Origin: Spisula solida
Taxonomy: Eukaryota > Mollusca > Bivalvia > Venerida > Mactridae
Direction of reading: 5' to 3'
Assembly (NCBI GenBank): GCA_947247005.1
Contig: OX365956.1
Span: 1,929,501-1,993,500 of the forward strand
DNA: 64,000 nucleotides
Shown: piece by piece, positions 38,749-51,317 of the stretch
Numbering within the stretch: the stretch's first letter is position 1
Layout: each line of letters begins with the position of its first letter
Translations under genes and position numbers: made by a program
The notes under the pieces: model-generated
Told to the model about the DNA's origin: nothing
What the model saw: the letters and a program-made list of their open reading frames with translations, nothing else
The model's database searches: none

Positions 38749-39639
38749 ATGGTAGAAACTGCAATATGTTTGAAGCTTCGCAACCAGGTCACATGTACCT
38801 CACATGTAATTTATGATGAACACAATTGCCTGCAATGTTAGGAGATGCCTAATGCCATTTTTGAAATTAATGTCACTCAATAAACATAGCTTTGAGCTAG
38901 GGGCTTGTGTGGTGCATCACATGTGTGTTGTTTGCAGGTTAGCTTCTAGTATTGACTCTTTGAAGTAGATTTGTCTGTATTTTTACCAATATTTAAAGTG
39001 TGATTTAATCTTATAGTAATTGCCAGTTTATATGTTTATGAATATAAAGCAGAAGAGCCTGTTCTTAAGTATGTATGGGTCATTTATTACACATGCTTTT
39101 TAAGAAAAATTATAAATGTGTTATGATTCAATTCATTTGTAATAAATGTTCCATACAATTTTAGCTAATGGTTCTTCTGCATTGTGGCGTAAGCATAACA
39201 ACTAGTAATTACTGTATTTAAATCCCCATTTTAGACATGAAAAGATATGGGTCCATCCCTTTAATCTGACAATACACAATACATGATTTTCATATAAGTA
39301 CAACAAATCTGTACAGTTCACTGATTTATTAATACAACATAATAATTGAGTTTACAACATGAAAAACAATTTTTTTTATATAACCACATGAAATAGCTTG
39401 GTTAAATGTTAGCAACTGGGAGATAAAATTGTACATATCAAAGAAAAAATAAATGACTTTGATTCTGGTAAATTGAACACAAATTATTAGTTTCTTCTTA
39501 TTGCGATTTTATGTAGTATCTTGAATCCCGTATCTTCACAATTGTAAGGATGTGACATCTAAATCTGTAAATACCAAATACAAACATAATGAACTAACAC
39601 AATACTACCTCATTATAGAATATTCATATTTTTTTAACA
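38749..39639. other. Non-coding DNA
   Basis: No exon supported. A fragment 'tttgagctagggg' near 38890 resembles the bivalve repeat at 11281. Confidence 0.35.
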
Positions 39640-42600
39640 AAAAATTGATCAATATCTGATTAAATCAGTGAGCGAAGAATGAACCAGGAAGTGGATCAAT
39701 CAAGCAGCAAGTATGAACAGGTCAATTAGTATGTGAACAAGTTAATCACTCAAAATGTGAGCAAGTTAGTTAATGAGGACGAAAAATCAATTAGTAAGTG
39801 AGCAAGTCCACCATTTAGTAAGTCAGAAAATCATTCAGCAAGTCAGAATGTCAATCGGTGAATTGAGTCAGTCAACCAGTTGAGTCACAGTCAAGCGGTA
39901 CACCTGTACGTGGAGTCAAGTCATTCAGTCAATCAGTCGAGTAAGTCAGTAAATCAGTTAAATAAGTCAATCTGTGGAGTCAGTCAATCAGTGGAATGAG
40001 ACGGTCGATACATGTAAGATGAAAAAGTCAGCCATTGGAGTGAGTCAACCAGTGGATTTAATCAATCTGAGATGTCATGTCAGCCCGTGGAGTCCGTCAA
40101 CCAGTGATGTCAGTTTATCATAGTAGTATAGTCAGTCAGTCTATCCGTGGACCAATCAGTGGAGCCTAGTCAGTCAATCAGTTGAGTCACAGTCAAGCAG
40201 TACATGTGGAGTCAAGTCATTCAGCCAATCAGTGAAGCAAGTAAGTTACAGTGGAGTAGGAAAGTCAATCAATGGAGTCAGTTAATCAATGGCATCCATA
40301 TCTCAGGAGTAAGTCAATCAGTGGAGTCAAGTCAGTCAGTGGTTTAAGTCATCCAGTGGAGTCAAGTCAGTTAGTGGAGTCAAGTCAGTTAGTGGAGTCA
40401 GTCAATCAGTGGTGTCAATTTATCCGATGAGTCTAGCCAGTCAGTCAGTGATCTCGTTTATCAATGGAGTCAGTCAATCAGTAGACTTGGTCAACCATAA
40501 GTGGATTAAGTCAATGAGTGACGTCTCAGTCAGACAGTACTTGAGGAGTAAGTCAGTCAACTAGCCAGTCGGTTGGTCTCTCAGTGGTGTCAGGTTTAGT
40601 TAGTCAATCAGTAAAGAAAGTTACCAGTCAGTCAGTGGAGTCTAATTAGTATGTGGAGTCTAGTCAGTCAATCAACCAGTGGAGTCAATTAATCATCAAC
40701 CAGTGGAGTCAGACAGTCAGTCAACCAGTCAGCGAAGTCAGTCAACCAGTCAGTGGAGTCAGTCAACCAGTCAGTGGAGTCAGTCAACCAGTCAGTGGAG
40801 TCAGTCAACCAGTCAGCAGAGTCAGTCAACCAGTCAGCAGAGTCAGTCAACCAGTCAGTGGAGTCAGTCAGCAGAGTCAGTCAACCAGTCAGCAGAGTCA
40901 GTCAACCAGTCAGCAGAGTCAGTCAACCAGTCAGTCAACCAGTCAGTGGAGTCAGTCAACAAGTCAGCAGAGCCAGTCAACCAGTCAGTGGAGTCAGTCA
41001 ACCAGTCAGTGGAGTCAGTCAACCAGTCAGTGGAGTCAGTCAACCAGTCAGTGGAGTCAGTCAACCAGGCAGTGGAGTCAGTCAACCAGGCAGTGGAGTC
41101 AGTCAACCAGTCAGTGGAGTCAGTCAACCAGTCAGTGGAGTCAGTCAACCAGTCAGTGGCGTCAGTCAACCAGGCAGTGGAGTCAGTCAACCAGTCAGTG
41201 TAGTCAGTCAGCGAGTTATTCAATCAGTAAAGAAAGTGATCAATCAGTCAGTGAGGTAAAGTATAAAAGTTCAAAGAAACCAGTTAACATTCACATGTCA
41301 TTTACATGTAATTAATCTCTTTTTCTTCATGGAAATTTCAAGTTGTCACGACGCGAAAATTCCCAATCTGAACCAACCCGGACCCTTTCCAAAAGAGGCG
41401 AAAAAAATCACTGCAGTCAGTCAGTCAGTGGAGTCAGTCAGTAGAGTCAGTCAGTGGAGTCAGCTAGTCAGTAGAGTCAGTCAGTCAGTAGTCAGTGGAG
41501 TGAGTCAGTCAGTGTAGTCAGTGAGTTAGTCAATCAGTAAAGAAAGTGATCAGTCAGTCAGTGGAGTCAAATTAGTCAGTGGAGTCTAGTCAGTCAGTCA
41601 GTCAACCAGTGGAATCAGTCAGTCATCAACAAGTGGTGTCAGTCAGGTAACCAGTGAGTGCAGTCATTCAGAAAGTTGCCAGTCTGACGGACAAGTCCGG
41701 CAAATTTTGATACGGTCCGCCATTTTTCATTCCGGAACCGGTCCGACTTTTATCCACAACTGTCAAAATAAAAATGGTGTCAATAAACGACGAAGACAAT
41801 GCGGGGGCATGTAAAACAATTGATTTAAGTGCAGCCGTCTGTACAGCCGTCAGTCAGTCAGTGGAGTAAGTCTGTCAGTGGAGTCGGTCAGTAAGTGGAG
41901 TCAATCAGTTGAGTCAGTCAGTGAAGGCACTTGATTCATTCAATAGAGTCAGTCAGTGAGTGGAGTCAGTCAGTGGAGTCAGTCAGTAGTTAGACAGTCA
42001 GTCAGTGGAGTTAGTCAGTGGAGTCGGTCAGTGGAGTAAGTAAGTCAGTCAGTCAGTGGAGTTAGTCAGGAGTCATTCAGTGGAGTTAGTCAGTCAGTCA
42101 GTGGTGTGAGTCAGTCATTTGAGTCAGTCAGTAATGTCAACCAGTCAATAACGTCAGTCAGTCATGAGTCAGTCAGTGGAGTCAGTCAGTAGAGTCAGTC
42201 AGTGGAGTCAGTAAGTGGAGTCAGTCAGTAAGTGGAGTCAGTCAGTAAGTGGAGTCAGTTGAGTCAGTCAGTGGAGTCAGTCAGCTGAGTCTGTCAGTGT
42301 AGTCAGTGAGTTAGTCAATCAGTAAAGAAAGTGATCAGTCAGTTGGTGGAGTCTAATTAGTCAGTGGAGTCCAGTCAGTCAGTCAACCAGTGGAGTCAGT
42401 CAGTCAGTTATCAACCAGTGGAGTCAGTCAGTCAGTTATCAACCAGTGGAGTCAGTCAGTAAGTGACGTCTGTCAGTCATGAGTCAGTCAGTAGAGTAGA
42501 GTCAGTCAGTGGAGTCAGTAAGTGGAGTCAGTTGAGACAGTCAGTGGGGTCAGTCAGCTGAGTATGTCAGTGAAGTCAGTGAGTTAGTCAATCAGTAAAG

Positions 42601-43260
42601 AAAGTGATCAGTCAGTTGGTGGAGTCTAATGAGTCAGTGGAGTCCATTCAGTCAGTCAACCAGTGGAGTCAGTTAGTCAGTTATCAACCAGTGGAGTCAG
42701 TCAGTAAGTGACGTCAGTCAGTCATAAGTCAGTCAGTAGAGTCAGTCAGTGGAGTCAGTAAGTGGAGTCAGTTGAGACAGTCAGTGGGGTCAGTCAGCTG
42801 AGTATGTCAGTGTAGTCAGTGAGTTAGTCAATCAGTAAAGAAAGTGATCAGTCAGTTGGTGCAGTCTAATTAGTCAGTGGAGTCTAGTCAGTCAGTCAAC
42901 CAGTGGAGTCAGTCAGTCAGTTATCAACCAGTGACGTCAGTCATGAGTCAGTCAGTAGAGTCACAGTCAGTGGAGTCAGTCAGTCAGTGGAGTCAGTTAG
43001 TCAAGAGAGTCAATCAGTCAGTCAACGGATTCAGTCAGTCAGTGACTGGAGTCAGTCAGTGACTGGAGTCAGTCAGTGACTAGAGTCAGTCAGTGGAGTC
43101 AGTAGAGTTAGACAGTCAGTCAGTGGAGTTAGTCAGTCAGTCAGTCAGTGCAGTCAGTCAGTGCAGTTAGTCAGGAGTCATTCAGTGGAGTCAGTAATTC
43201 AGTAGAGTCAGTCAGTGGAGTGAGTCAGTCAATCAACAGTGGAGTCAGTAAGTCAATAAT
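39640..43260 (+). repeat. ~3.6-kb GTCA-based satellite with 21-bp core
   Basis: Built from GTCA words. The regular core (about 40700-41215) has a 21-bp unit, AGTCAGTCAACCAGTCAGTGG, giving long frames with seven-residue repeats on several frames; these are not genes. A marker block 'tcagtaaagaaagtgatcag' recurs near 41227, 41535, 42320, 42594 and 42834, indicating higher-order organisation of ~240-275 bp. Non-repeat insertions interrupt at about 41275-41415 and 41690-41860. Confidence 0.9.
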
Positions 43261-43869
43261 ATCATAACCTGTTAAAATACTTACATCTATAAGTAATCCT
43301 GTTTGTCTTCTTCCATCCTCCACAATTACGCAGTCTGTTGGCAGTAAAACCATTAAATACAGCAGACAAACAATTTTCTTCACAATTTGAAACTGAAGCA
43401 TAATAGATTAGAAATGATAATCATTTACATGTACCATACAAATTCTGTGAAATAAAAAAGGAAAGACTGGTACAACTAGAAAATGTGTTCATGGGACACA
43501 GGAGCCCCCATTATAGCGCATTATCATTTTAAATTGGGAACACAAGGGGAATAGCAGGTTGAGGAAACCGTAAAACATCTTTATTCAACTTCTCTAGCCT
43601 TGTGGACTATAATTGTATCAACGATATCAAAGGTCAACCATTCAGATAAAAATACAGCAAAAGATTCCGCCTTCTGTGGTCGTTGTTAATCTGTGAAGGT
43701 TTGAAGAAATATTGCTCAAGTTCAACACACAGGAATATTTTTAATTTTAAAATTACTTTCTTGAAATTTGTGTAATGTTAATTGAAATTTAATTGGGTAG
43801 TTTGCAAAATTATTGTAATTGATTAATTACTTTTTAAAATAATACTACCCATCGCTGGCAGTATATGTA
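43261..43869. other. Non-coding DNA
   Basis: No gene or repeat that I can support. Confidence 0.35.
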
Positions 43870-44175
43870 ATGATCAATACGTTGGAAATATGCAATGCTC
43901 ACTGTGTTCACACTTTGTAATGCTCAATGTGTTGGCAGTAATGTAATGCTCAATGTGTTGGCAGTATGCAAGGCTCAATGTGTAGGCAGTATGTAATGCT
44001 CAATGTGGTGGCAATATGTAATGCTCAATGTGTTGCAATATGTAATGCTCAATGTGTCGGCAGTATGTAATGCTGCGTGTGTCGGCAGTATGTAACATTG
44101 CTTGGGTTTACAGTATGTAAGGTTGATGTGCCAGCAGGATTTAATGCTCTAAGCGTTGGCAGTATGTTGAGCCGA
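43870..44175 (+). repeat. 25-bp minisatellite
   Basis: About twelve imperfect copies of ATGTAATGCTCAATGTGT plus TGGCAGT. The minus-strand frame through it is not a gene. Confidence 0.8.
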
Positions 44176-44689
44176 CCACTGACGGAATTGTCCTTCAGTT
44201 TCATTTGTCCTGGATTCAATGGTGTATTCAGCGTGCATAACACCTAAACAGCATGTTCACATTGGAAACATTAACATAATATTGTTTAAAGTCCCAAGAG
44301 AACATGGTTCAGGTGATTTATGACCAAGGTTTAAATCAGGGACCCAGTCAATTATTGTCTCTTACCTTGGAAGTGCCCATGTAACATGCAAATGTTATTA
44401 TCAACTTCACCCATGCGTTATGATTGGCTCATCATCGACTGTTACACACACCAAGAAGGGACACTGGTGTCAACATTAACAGAACCTACATAATGTCAGC
44501 TTTCACATCATTGAAGAACTGAAAAAATAATTATAGAACTATGTTAGTAATTCATTTAAATTATTAATTTTAAATATCTTTAAAATACATAATTTCATGC
44601 GCTTGTAATGCTGCTAGTAGAGGCGATCAGTGAATCAGACTGTAAGTCACATAAGTTTAGGTCACGTGTAATAGTTGGCCCCTTCAGGT

Positions 44690-45375
44690 TAGCTCAGTAA
44701 GTCAGTTGGTAAAGTACTAGCTGTGCTAATGTTTAGAGAAAATTCAGGGGTTCCTGGGATACCCGGTTAGAAGTTTTTTAGAACATTTTAACTAGCTTTG
44801 TGCACTGATGGTACACTCAGCTAACCAAAGGTCATATAATCATGCACTATGAGGCTCTAACTGCTGTATTGTGGTGGGTTTAGAAGGCCATTTAGCTTGG
44901 TATGTACAGCACAATATTGGAGCCATATGTGGGTTTGAACCGCACACCGGGCACATTTTTCTTCTGTTACTGATGACCATGGTTTAAGTATAGTGGAATG
45001 TTGGTCGATTTACACTTTTGATTACTGATCCATGGATCTCTGGTTCAAATCTCGGCCAGGGTACTTGTTCATATTCAGTGTTTTCCACCCAACTAGCAAT
45101 GATCGAATTGGTCTACTAAAAGGTAGTCCTGTAAGGCATTGGATTCCTTGTATCCCATGCAGTTTCAGTCTATTCGAACCTTCGAAGTCATTGACTTATT
45201 TTGGTCATTTAAGCAGGGAAAAATGGCTGACCATAAACTCACAACAGTCTCTGTTGAAAGCAAACAACAACAATGACCAAAGTGATTCACTTTGAGTAAG
45301 GTGTAGTTATGTTGGTCTATGTCCGTTGTTTCAGTTGGTAATACACCAGTCAATTGAAACCAGAGGGAATGGCGG
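44690..45375 (+). repeat. Cluster of tRNA-related (SINE head-like) fragments
   Basis: Several tRNA-like pieces follow one another: an A-box-like GGTTAGCTCAGTAAGTCAG near 44688-44706, a B-box-like GGGTTTGAACCGC near 44932-44944, and GGTTCAAATCTCGG near 45042-45055. None folds convincingly as a full tRNA, so I read them as SINE remnants. Confidence 0.35.
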
Positions 45376-45495
45376 GGATTTTTACTTTTTGTTTCTTAAA
45401 CCCCTGGTAAAATACCCGCCCGGGCCATACAGATCTATGGTAATTCATCTCAATTTTATATAAAGTCGGGTATAGTCACAGCTATTTTTTTTTTG

Positions 45496-45561
45496 GCGCA
45501 AAACAAAAGCCCTGCACTCATGTAGTATGCACAAAACAAAAGCCCTGCACTCATGTAGTAT
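45496..45561 (+). repeat. Two-unit 33-bp tandem duplication in a putative MITE
   Basis: Units at 45496 and 45529 differ by one base (gcgcaaaac / gcacaaaac). They lie between 'caattgaaaccag' (45353) and 'tggtttctattg' (45620), imperfect inverted ends of a possible small element of ~280 bp. Confidence 0.5.
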
Positions 45562-45885
45562 GGTAACATAAAAATACCGGACAGTTCCCCCGGGAGCTAT
45601 CCCAGGGTCGGGTGGGGCGTGGTTTCTATTGAGTCATGACAGGCGCATTAATATAGATCTACATCATACAGCTAACCGTGGATTGCTGACTGTTACAGGG
45701 TAACACATAATATTAAAGTCATTCATACAAAAAAGATAAATAAATCATTAAAATGTAGCAATTTGTTATAAATAAAGCTTTATAAACATATTAATGAAAT
45801 AATAACATCAAAACAGGTGTATTATTAAAGGCTTTGAACGAAACAGTACAGTTATCAATCAATATAACAAGACTGAATATCATAT

Positions 45886-46232
45886 GATGTCACAGGGTGA
45901 GAAAAATGTGCAACCCGACCGGGGCTCGAACCCGGGACCCTTCGCTTACAGGGCGAATGCTCTACCGACTGAGCTAGCCGGCTGCCTACACACTCCCTCA
46001 CCCATACTGTGAACAGGTTCAGACCGTGACATATTCCCCCTCTGAAATGGAAATGCGTCCCGAATTTCAGAGAGTAGAAATAAATTAAAGCACAGGAGCT
46101 GTGAAGCAACCTGAATGCCACGGCCCCACATTGGACGCCAAATGTCACAGGGTGAGAAAAATGTGCAACCAGCTAGCCGGCTGCCTACACACTCCCTCAC
46201 CCATACTGTGAATAGGTTCAGACCGTGACATG
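45886..46232 (-). repeat. Tandemly duplicated tRNA-like/TIR repeat
   Basis: The unit starts 'tgtcacagggtgagaaaaat' at 45889 and again at 46143 (254 bp apart) and ends 'gttcagaccgtgaca' twice. In the first unit the minus strand of about 45915-45985 reads as a tRNA-like sequence: TAGCTCAGTCGGTAGAGCA (A-box), a perfect 5-bp TTCGC/GCGAA anticodon stem with loop CCTGTAA, and GGGTTCGAGCCCC (B-box). Position 33 is C not T and the acceptor stem mismatches, so it is probably a SINE-type tRNA relic. The second unit lacks about 51 bases of the tRNA portion. Unit tips ATGTCAC/GTGACAT are inverted. Confidence 0.6.
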
Positions 46233-47343
46233 ATATAGTACTCAGTAGTGATAAAACATTTTTACACATCTTCTCAAACCCAATGGGTCGAAAAGTTTTA
46301 AGGACGAAACTTCTGTTGACTATAAAAAGGATAAATATTAGACAACAATAAAAAACTATGCCGAATTAACAATACGATGATGTTTTCCGGCAGTATTTAT
46401 TCGACATACAGGATGTAGGTTTATGATAATTCATGCCAAATGAAAATCTTACGTTCAAAAACTGCCACTCCGTGAACTTCAACCACTGGGTTCATCAACC
46501 GCACCAGCAAGAAAATCTAGGTCATTTTTTGTTGAAAACGTATCAAGTAATATATTTATAAACATTACGCATCAATAAGCACCGTCGTTGAGGTCAAGTA
46601 TGAAGGAAAAGTGACCTAAATCAGCGATTTCTAGGCTTAAATCTAGCAGACAATATGGCGACTTTTCATGAAAAAAATACCCACAAATCCTTGCTTCTAG
46701 CAGTTCAGCCGCACATGCGCACTGCCATTGTAAACCTGGTTTTTCCCAGTACTGTTACTAATTTTAGAAATGCCCACTGTGGACCATCCTTCTAGTGGTG
46801 CATATGCTGAAATTGACAGTTTTAGACGACGTGATTAACCATTAACACGACGTGTACCTGAATTTCCTTTCTTATACTGATTGATAAGCGCGTATTGATA
46901 TTTCATTTACAATTATGTGTAACAACTTTGATTTTTAAAAAATCGAGTTTAAAGCAACTCATCAAGTGCATGGTATGCACGGTGTTAGGCCGTAACTGTG
47001 TCATATTGTTGAACTGATCCCAAAAGACAATCGCTAATTTACTAGCGCCCGCGGCTATTGGCTATTGTTACCTAGATGAGCGATAATTGTTATAATCGAC
47101 GAAGGTGCGAAAAATAGAAAACAACATCGTATGGAGTTATGTAAACACGTATGAATATGCCGTTGTAAAAACACACCTGCCGCTTCTCAGAGGTAATCCA
47201 TACAAAAGGTAAACAATTTTAACGGCTGTTTGCCGCTCTGGGGAGGTGTCGTTCTGTGGAGGTTAAAATAAGAGTGAAAACGAACGGGGGGAAATCAAAG
47301 TGCCGCTTCTCGGAGGTTGCCGCTTCTCAGAGGTGCCGTTTCG
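46233..47343. other. Non-coding DNA, including right-hand pogo-like repeat body
   Basis: No gene. From about 46650 the minus strand shows short blocks in common with 24545-24690. 'tgccgcttctcagaggt' recurs at 47179, 47300 and 47319. Confidence 0.35.
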
Positions 47344-47356
47344 GGAGGTTATACTG
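47180..47356 (-). mobile_element. pogo-like terminus CAGTATAACCTCC (right, inverted)
   Basis: Ends 'ggaggttatactg' followed by TA, the exact inverse of the end at 24088. It contains repeated 'gccgct(t)ctc.gaggt' words. It is either the other end of one very large disrupted element or an independent copy. Confidence 0.5.
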
Positions 47357-47533
47357 TATTTTTAAACAATTATTCCATATAATTGACAACCAGAAATGAC
47401 AAAATAATTGGATTAAATGCAATGTCAGTAACCCAACTTTTTAAACATGAAACAATTATTCTATATGGAGGATATTCACCATAGGAAACTCAGTGTTGCC
47501 TATAAAGGTAAAACACACTTATATTTTGATTTA

Positions 47534-47835
47534 CAGTGGAACTCACTCAAAGTAAAACATTGAATAGTACTCGTTCATAACGAACATTTGATCAATGTAT
47601 CATAACACAATATTAGTCACATCATATCATGATAATAATTATATGTTTATTTTATTTTCTTCGAGCTGTAAATGTATACGTATGACAACATAATGATGTT
47701 AATATACATTGTATAACGAAATACGTTGTATCCAAACTTATATAACGAAATTTCGTTGTACGGATATAGCGTAAATTGAATATAGCGAAAGAAATTTCTG
47801 GGTCCCTAGGATTTCGTTATAACCAAGTTCCTCTG
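47534..47835. mobile_element. pogo/Tigger-like MITE, 302 bp
   Basis: Ends CAGTGGAACT and (inverse) CAGAGGAACT lie next to TA on both sides (47532-47533, 47836-47837). The interior repeats 'ataacgaaat' words. No coding. Confidence 0.6.
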
Positions 47836-47837
47836 TA

Positions 47838-48235
47838 ATTAACTTTAGATGATGAGATTTTATAAAAGAAGGAGCTTATGAAATTTTACTTATCTATCAC
47901 CACGCGTTATTACTAGTTTGAGAAATTTATTTTCTTCTATTTTCAATTGAAAGGGAGGTAATTTCAAATTTTTTTCCATTTTCTAAATTTCAAAGCTGCA
48001 CAGATTAACAATGTGTAAATATTTTAGCAACATTTGATGTTTTTCTGTTTGGGTAATCAACATTGAGTCATACATTTCCACAGGCAAACGATGAATTACA
48101 CATACAAAACCTTTTTACATACAATGGGCAATAACTCGCATAGTTGACGACGCTATGTAAAACATGAACATAATATGCTGAAGAGCATATAATAATGATT
48201 GTGTTACCTAGTATTCCCTATTCACACACAACATA
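47838..48235. other. AT-rich non-coding DNA
   Basis: Nothing recognisable. Confidence 0.35.
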
Positions 48236-49184
48236 TGAGGGTCATTCAAAAAATATGTAGACACCATTGATTGTTTAACTATCATCCGATTTTCATCAAA
48301 TTTGGTAGAAATAATGTCCTATCATTAACAAATCAAATGCATATGGTAATAAAGAAAAATATGTGTAATATTCTAAAATAGGGTAGTTATAGCAACGCAA
48401 GATTGAGCACATGGGGCAACCCGTCGATTTGTTCTGTCGAAAATTTGTGTTGATAGATTTGTGCCATCAATTTTTGTTCACAGGAAGAAAGCATGTCAAT
48501 AATTTATGTGTGTATCCTTTGATATTATGCGGTTATCCGTTTCAAATTATAACGTCGTATTCAAAACCGTTATGGAGATATTGGTTATCATACCAAGTCA
48601 CTATTTTACTGGCAGTACGAAAACGTGACGTCAGTGAAACCACGGGGCAACGCGATTAATGATTAAATTGAGTTTGGCGCTTTGATAAACCCAAATACTA
48701 GCTTGAATCATCTTGGAAAATAGGTTATTTTACCAAGACAAAGTGTGGGAACATCGTGTCAAATCAACAGCTCTGGTGTTGGATAATTCTTGACTTAACC
48801 AACTCAAACAGGGTCTCTACATTCCTAATTTGGCCTTTATGAACGTCAATGCGCTTCCTATGGTATAGCCTCTTTATGCGGTGTGACAACTGGCAACAAC
48901 AGATGAAGTATTGAGTTGTATTTAGTGTATTATGCAGAGCATTTAGAAAAGTTGTGAATTTATCAAATTTGATGACATCAACGACGACGTCGAGGGTTGC
49001 CCCGTAGTCGCTAAGGGTACAATCTATAGAACTAGTTACTCGCTTAACGGTCGGGCCGATCTCAATGAAACTTTGAAATTCAGACGAATAAAGCTGCAGC
49101 TACAGCATACTATTGATTTGTTTATTTTACTTGCAATATAAACTAGTAAATGGATGTGTCTACGTATTTTTTTAATGACCCTCG
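48236..49184. mobile_element. mariner-like element with GAGGGTCATT ends
   Basis: The left end TGAGGGTCATTCAAAAAATA and the inverse of the right end CGAGGGTCATTAAAAAAATA match over ~28 bp with a few differences. TA flanks both sides (48234-48235, 49185-49186). GAGGGTCATTCAAAAA-type ends are typical of mariner-related elements. No transposase motif in the 949 bp. Confidence 0.65.
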
Positions 49185-49186
49185 TA

Positions 49187-50880
49187 TTAATATTTGATGT
49201 TATGTAAAATACATGGCAGTTTTAATTAATGTAAACACTAATGCGTGATTGTTTTTTCAATAAAATAGACTGGCTTATCATGTTATACAATGTACGAGGG
49301 TTGTGCCAGTAAATTGTGTATTTTGCTTATTACATAAAATGTATTCAAATATTTAGTTTCAAATTTTCACTGATGATGAATAAATATGTTCTTAGCAGGT
49401 ATTCGGAATTTCTTGAAAAGTGTCATGAAATTATTTTTTTGTTTACATTATCAATACACATGGTATGCAAGTGCGTTGCACAGTGACGTCAAGGTAAGAA
49501 CGGTATTCAGTAGAACATTTTTTCTTCACCTTAAAGTATTTTTCATTGTATTCGATATGCATAAGATGGCACTGAACCCTTTTCTGATACACATTTGCGA
49601 ACCAGTCAAAGTCTAATGCACCATAAAAAGCTGTATAACCGTCACAACCAACCCTCATCTTGAAAAATATCTGACCCCAACATACGAGGGGTGTTCGATA
49701 TATATTGTTACTTGGGTCACAAATCAGAAAATTTGTTGTAATGATATCTTTAAATCTTAATACATTTCTAGAACCACCAAGATTCCCGTGATATTTCGTG
49801 AAAAAAATCAATAAAATTTAATTGCCTGACTGTTGTTTCTGTTGTCTTTTCAAAGGGCTAGTAATAGACACTGCGACTTTTTTTGCGAATAACTGTCGAT
49901 TAAAACTTCCTTTCGGGAAATAATCTTATTCCACAACTATCATACCGTAAATAATGTAAATTCCTTCGATAAAAACATGATTTGCTGTACTTGGTTGCCA
50001 TTTTTTATCAAAATAAGAGCATTTCAAAGTCACGAAAATAGGTGTCAAAATGAGTAAAAAAAGCATGCTACTTTTCTGTGTGGCTTTTGATTGTCTACGC
50101 GCTGCAGTTTAACTTATCACTACAGCAGGTGTTAAGTGCTGTGTGGCGGCTGTAAAGTCTCTCCGTACTTCACTTTAGAGTAGTTATCATTTATAATTAA
50201 CTCCCGAAGTCCACAGTGTGTCATTCATTGTGGTGGGAGTATAAAAATTATAGGTTTGCTTAAAATATCCATTTTTGGGGATGTGGATGGTTTGTTCTAT
50301 GTTTGACTCTTGCGTGGATGGCTAGGCACTGTCGTCATTCTGTGTGGCTTTGGATTGTCTGTGCTCTAAAGTATTTATTTTGTTATTGTCAAAATACAAT
50401 ATATATACAAGTATATAGTTGTTTACATTAATAGTTTTGCAGGTATGTAATTGTATGAGTGAGTCTGCGTCTCATATGTAATAATGATGAATGTGTTAGT
50501 GTGCCTTGGTGTGATCATGTGTGTGCCTGGGTCTGTGTGTGTTTTGTGTGTAGGTATATTGTTATATTAAATGTATCCACAACGATAATGTGATTCCCGC
50601 GCAAATGGTTGGGTGCATCCGTGTTTTGATAGCTGGGTACAAGTTTTATTTAATTGATGTGACAGTAATACAACACTTTATTTAATGCTAACAGATGAGA
50701 TATGAAGAACGCGTTCTATCAGTGAAATAAAACCTATATTTGACAGTCACTGGTTATCCCCTACATATGTGATTGATATAAGCTCCGCCCCCCTCACAAG
50801 GACTACTCGCTCTCGAAAATATTGAATTTTATCACTACACGATGATATATAAACCATATTCAATCAAAACAAACGAATAT
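49187..50880. other. Non-coding DNA with two solo TIR-like ends
   Basis: 'tacgagggttgtgcca' (about 49290) and 'tacgaggggtgttcgatata' (about 49682) resemble mariner-type ends, but no partner ends are seen. Short frames here are not supported as genes. Confidence 0.3.
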
Positions 50881-50904
50881 CCTCTATTCATTTTTCTCCT
50901 ACCG

Positions 50905-50998
50905 ATCACAAGACCCAATAGCTCAGTGTGCTAAGCAGAATATACCTGATGTTCAACTTTTGTTCAAGTTTTAGGTTCTGATTTCGAATATCATTAGC
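50905..50998 (+). repeat. tRNA-like SINE head
   Basis: An A-box TAGCTCAGTGTGCTAAGC near 50920-50937 and a weak B-box GGTTCTGATTTCGAA near 50973 suggest a tRNA-related element. It does not fold as a full tRNA. Confidence 0.35.
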
Positions 50999-51317
50999 AA
51001 TCTATTTTTTAAAAATAAAATTTAGTTTTTATATAATTATGTTTATTAAAGTGTATTTTTATTTTGGTAATGTTATTTCATATCTACACAAAAATAGCGT
51101 TTTTATTTAAAGTAGGGTTTTATTCTTTTGTCCATCTCACAGTATACTTTATATTCCACATGTACTGTATTATAATATTCAATTAAACAGTAAAATACCA
51201 TTGGCTATATCATGAATGTATAATTATACTTGTAATTTAGGTATACTTGATCATAAAAAAGGCAAAGAACAGACGCCAAGTAAAAATTTATCAGACACTG
51301 TGATGGCATAATTTTAA

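Noticed and set aside
40653..41315. Gln/Ser/Val-rich frames on both strands
   Set aside because: 21-bp GTCA satellite; frames open in several phases and both strands, typical of repeats.
45915..45985. Functional tRNA gene (anticodon TGT) on the minus strand
   Set aside because: A and B boxes and the anticodon stem are good, but position 33 is C, the acceptor stem mismatches, and it lies within a duplicated repeat unit, so a SINE relic is more likely.
49443..49811. 122-residue minus-strand frame
   Set aside because: Overlaps mariner-type end-like sequences, has no domain, and the opposite strand is equally open.
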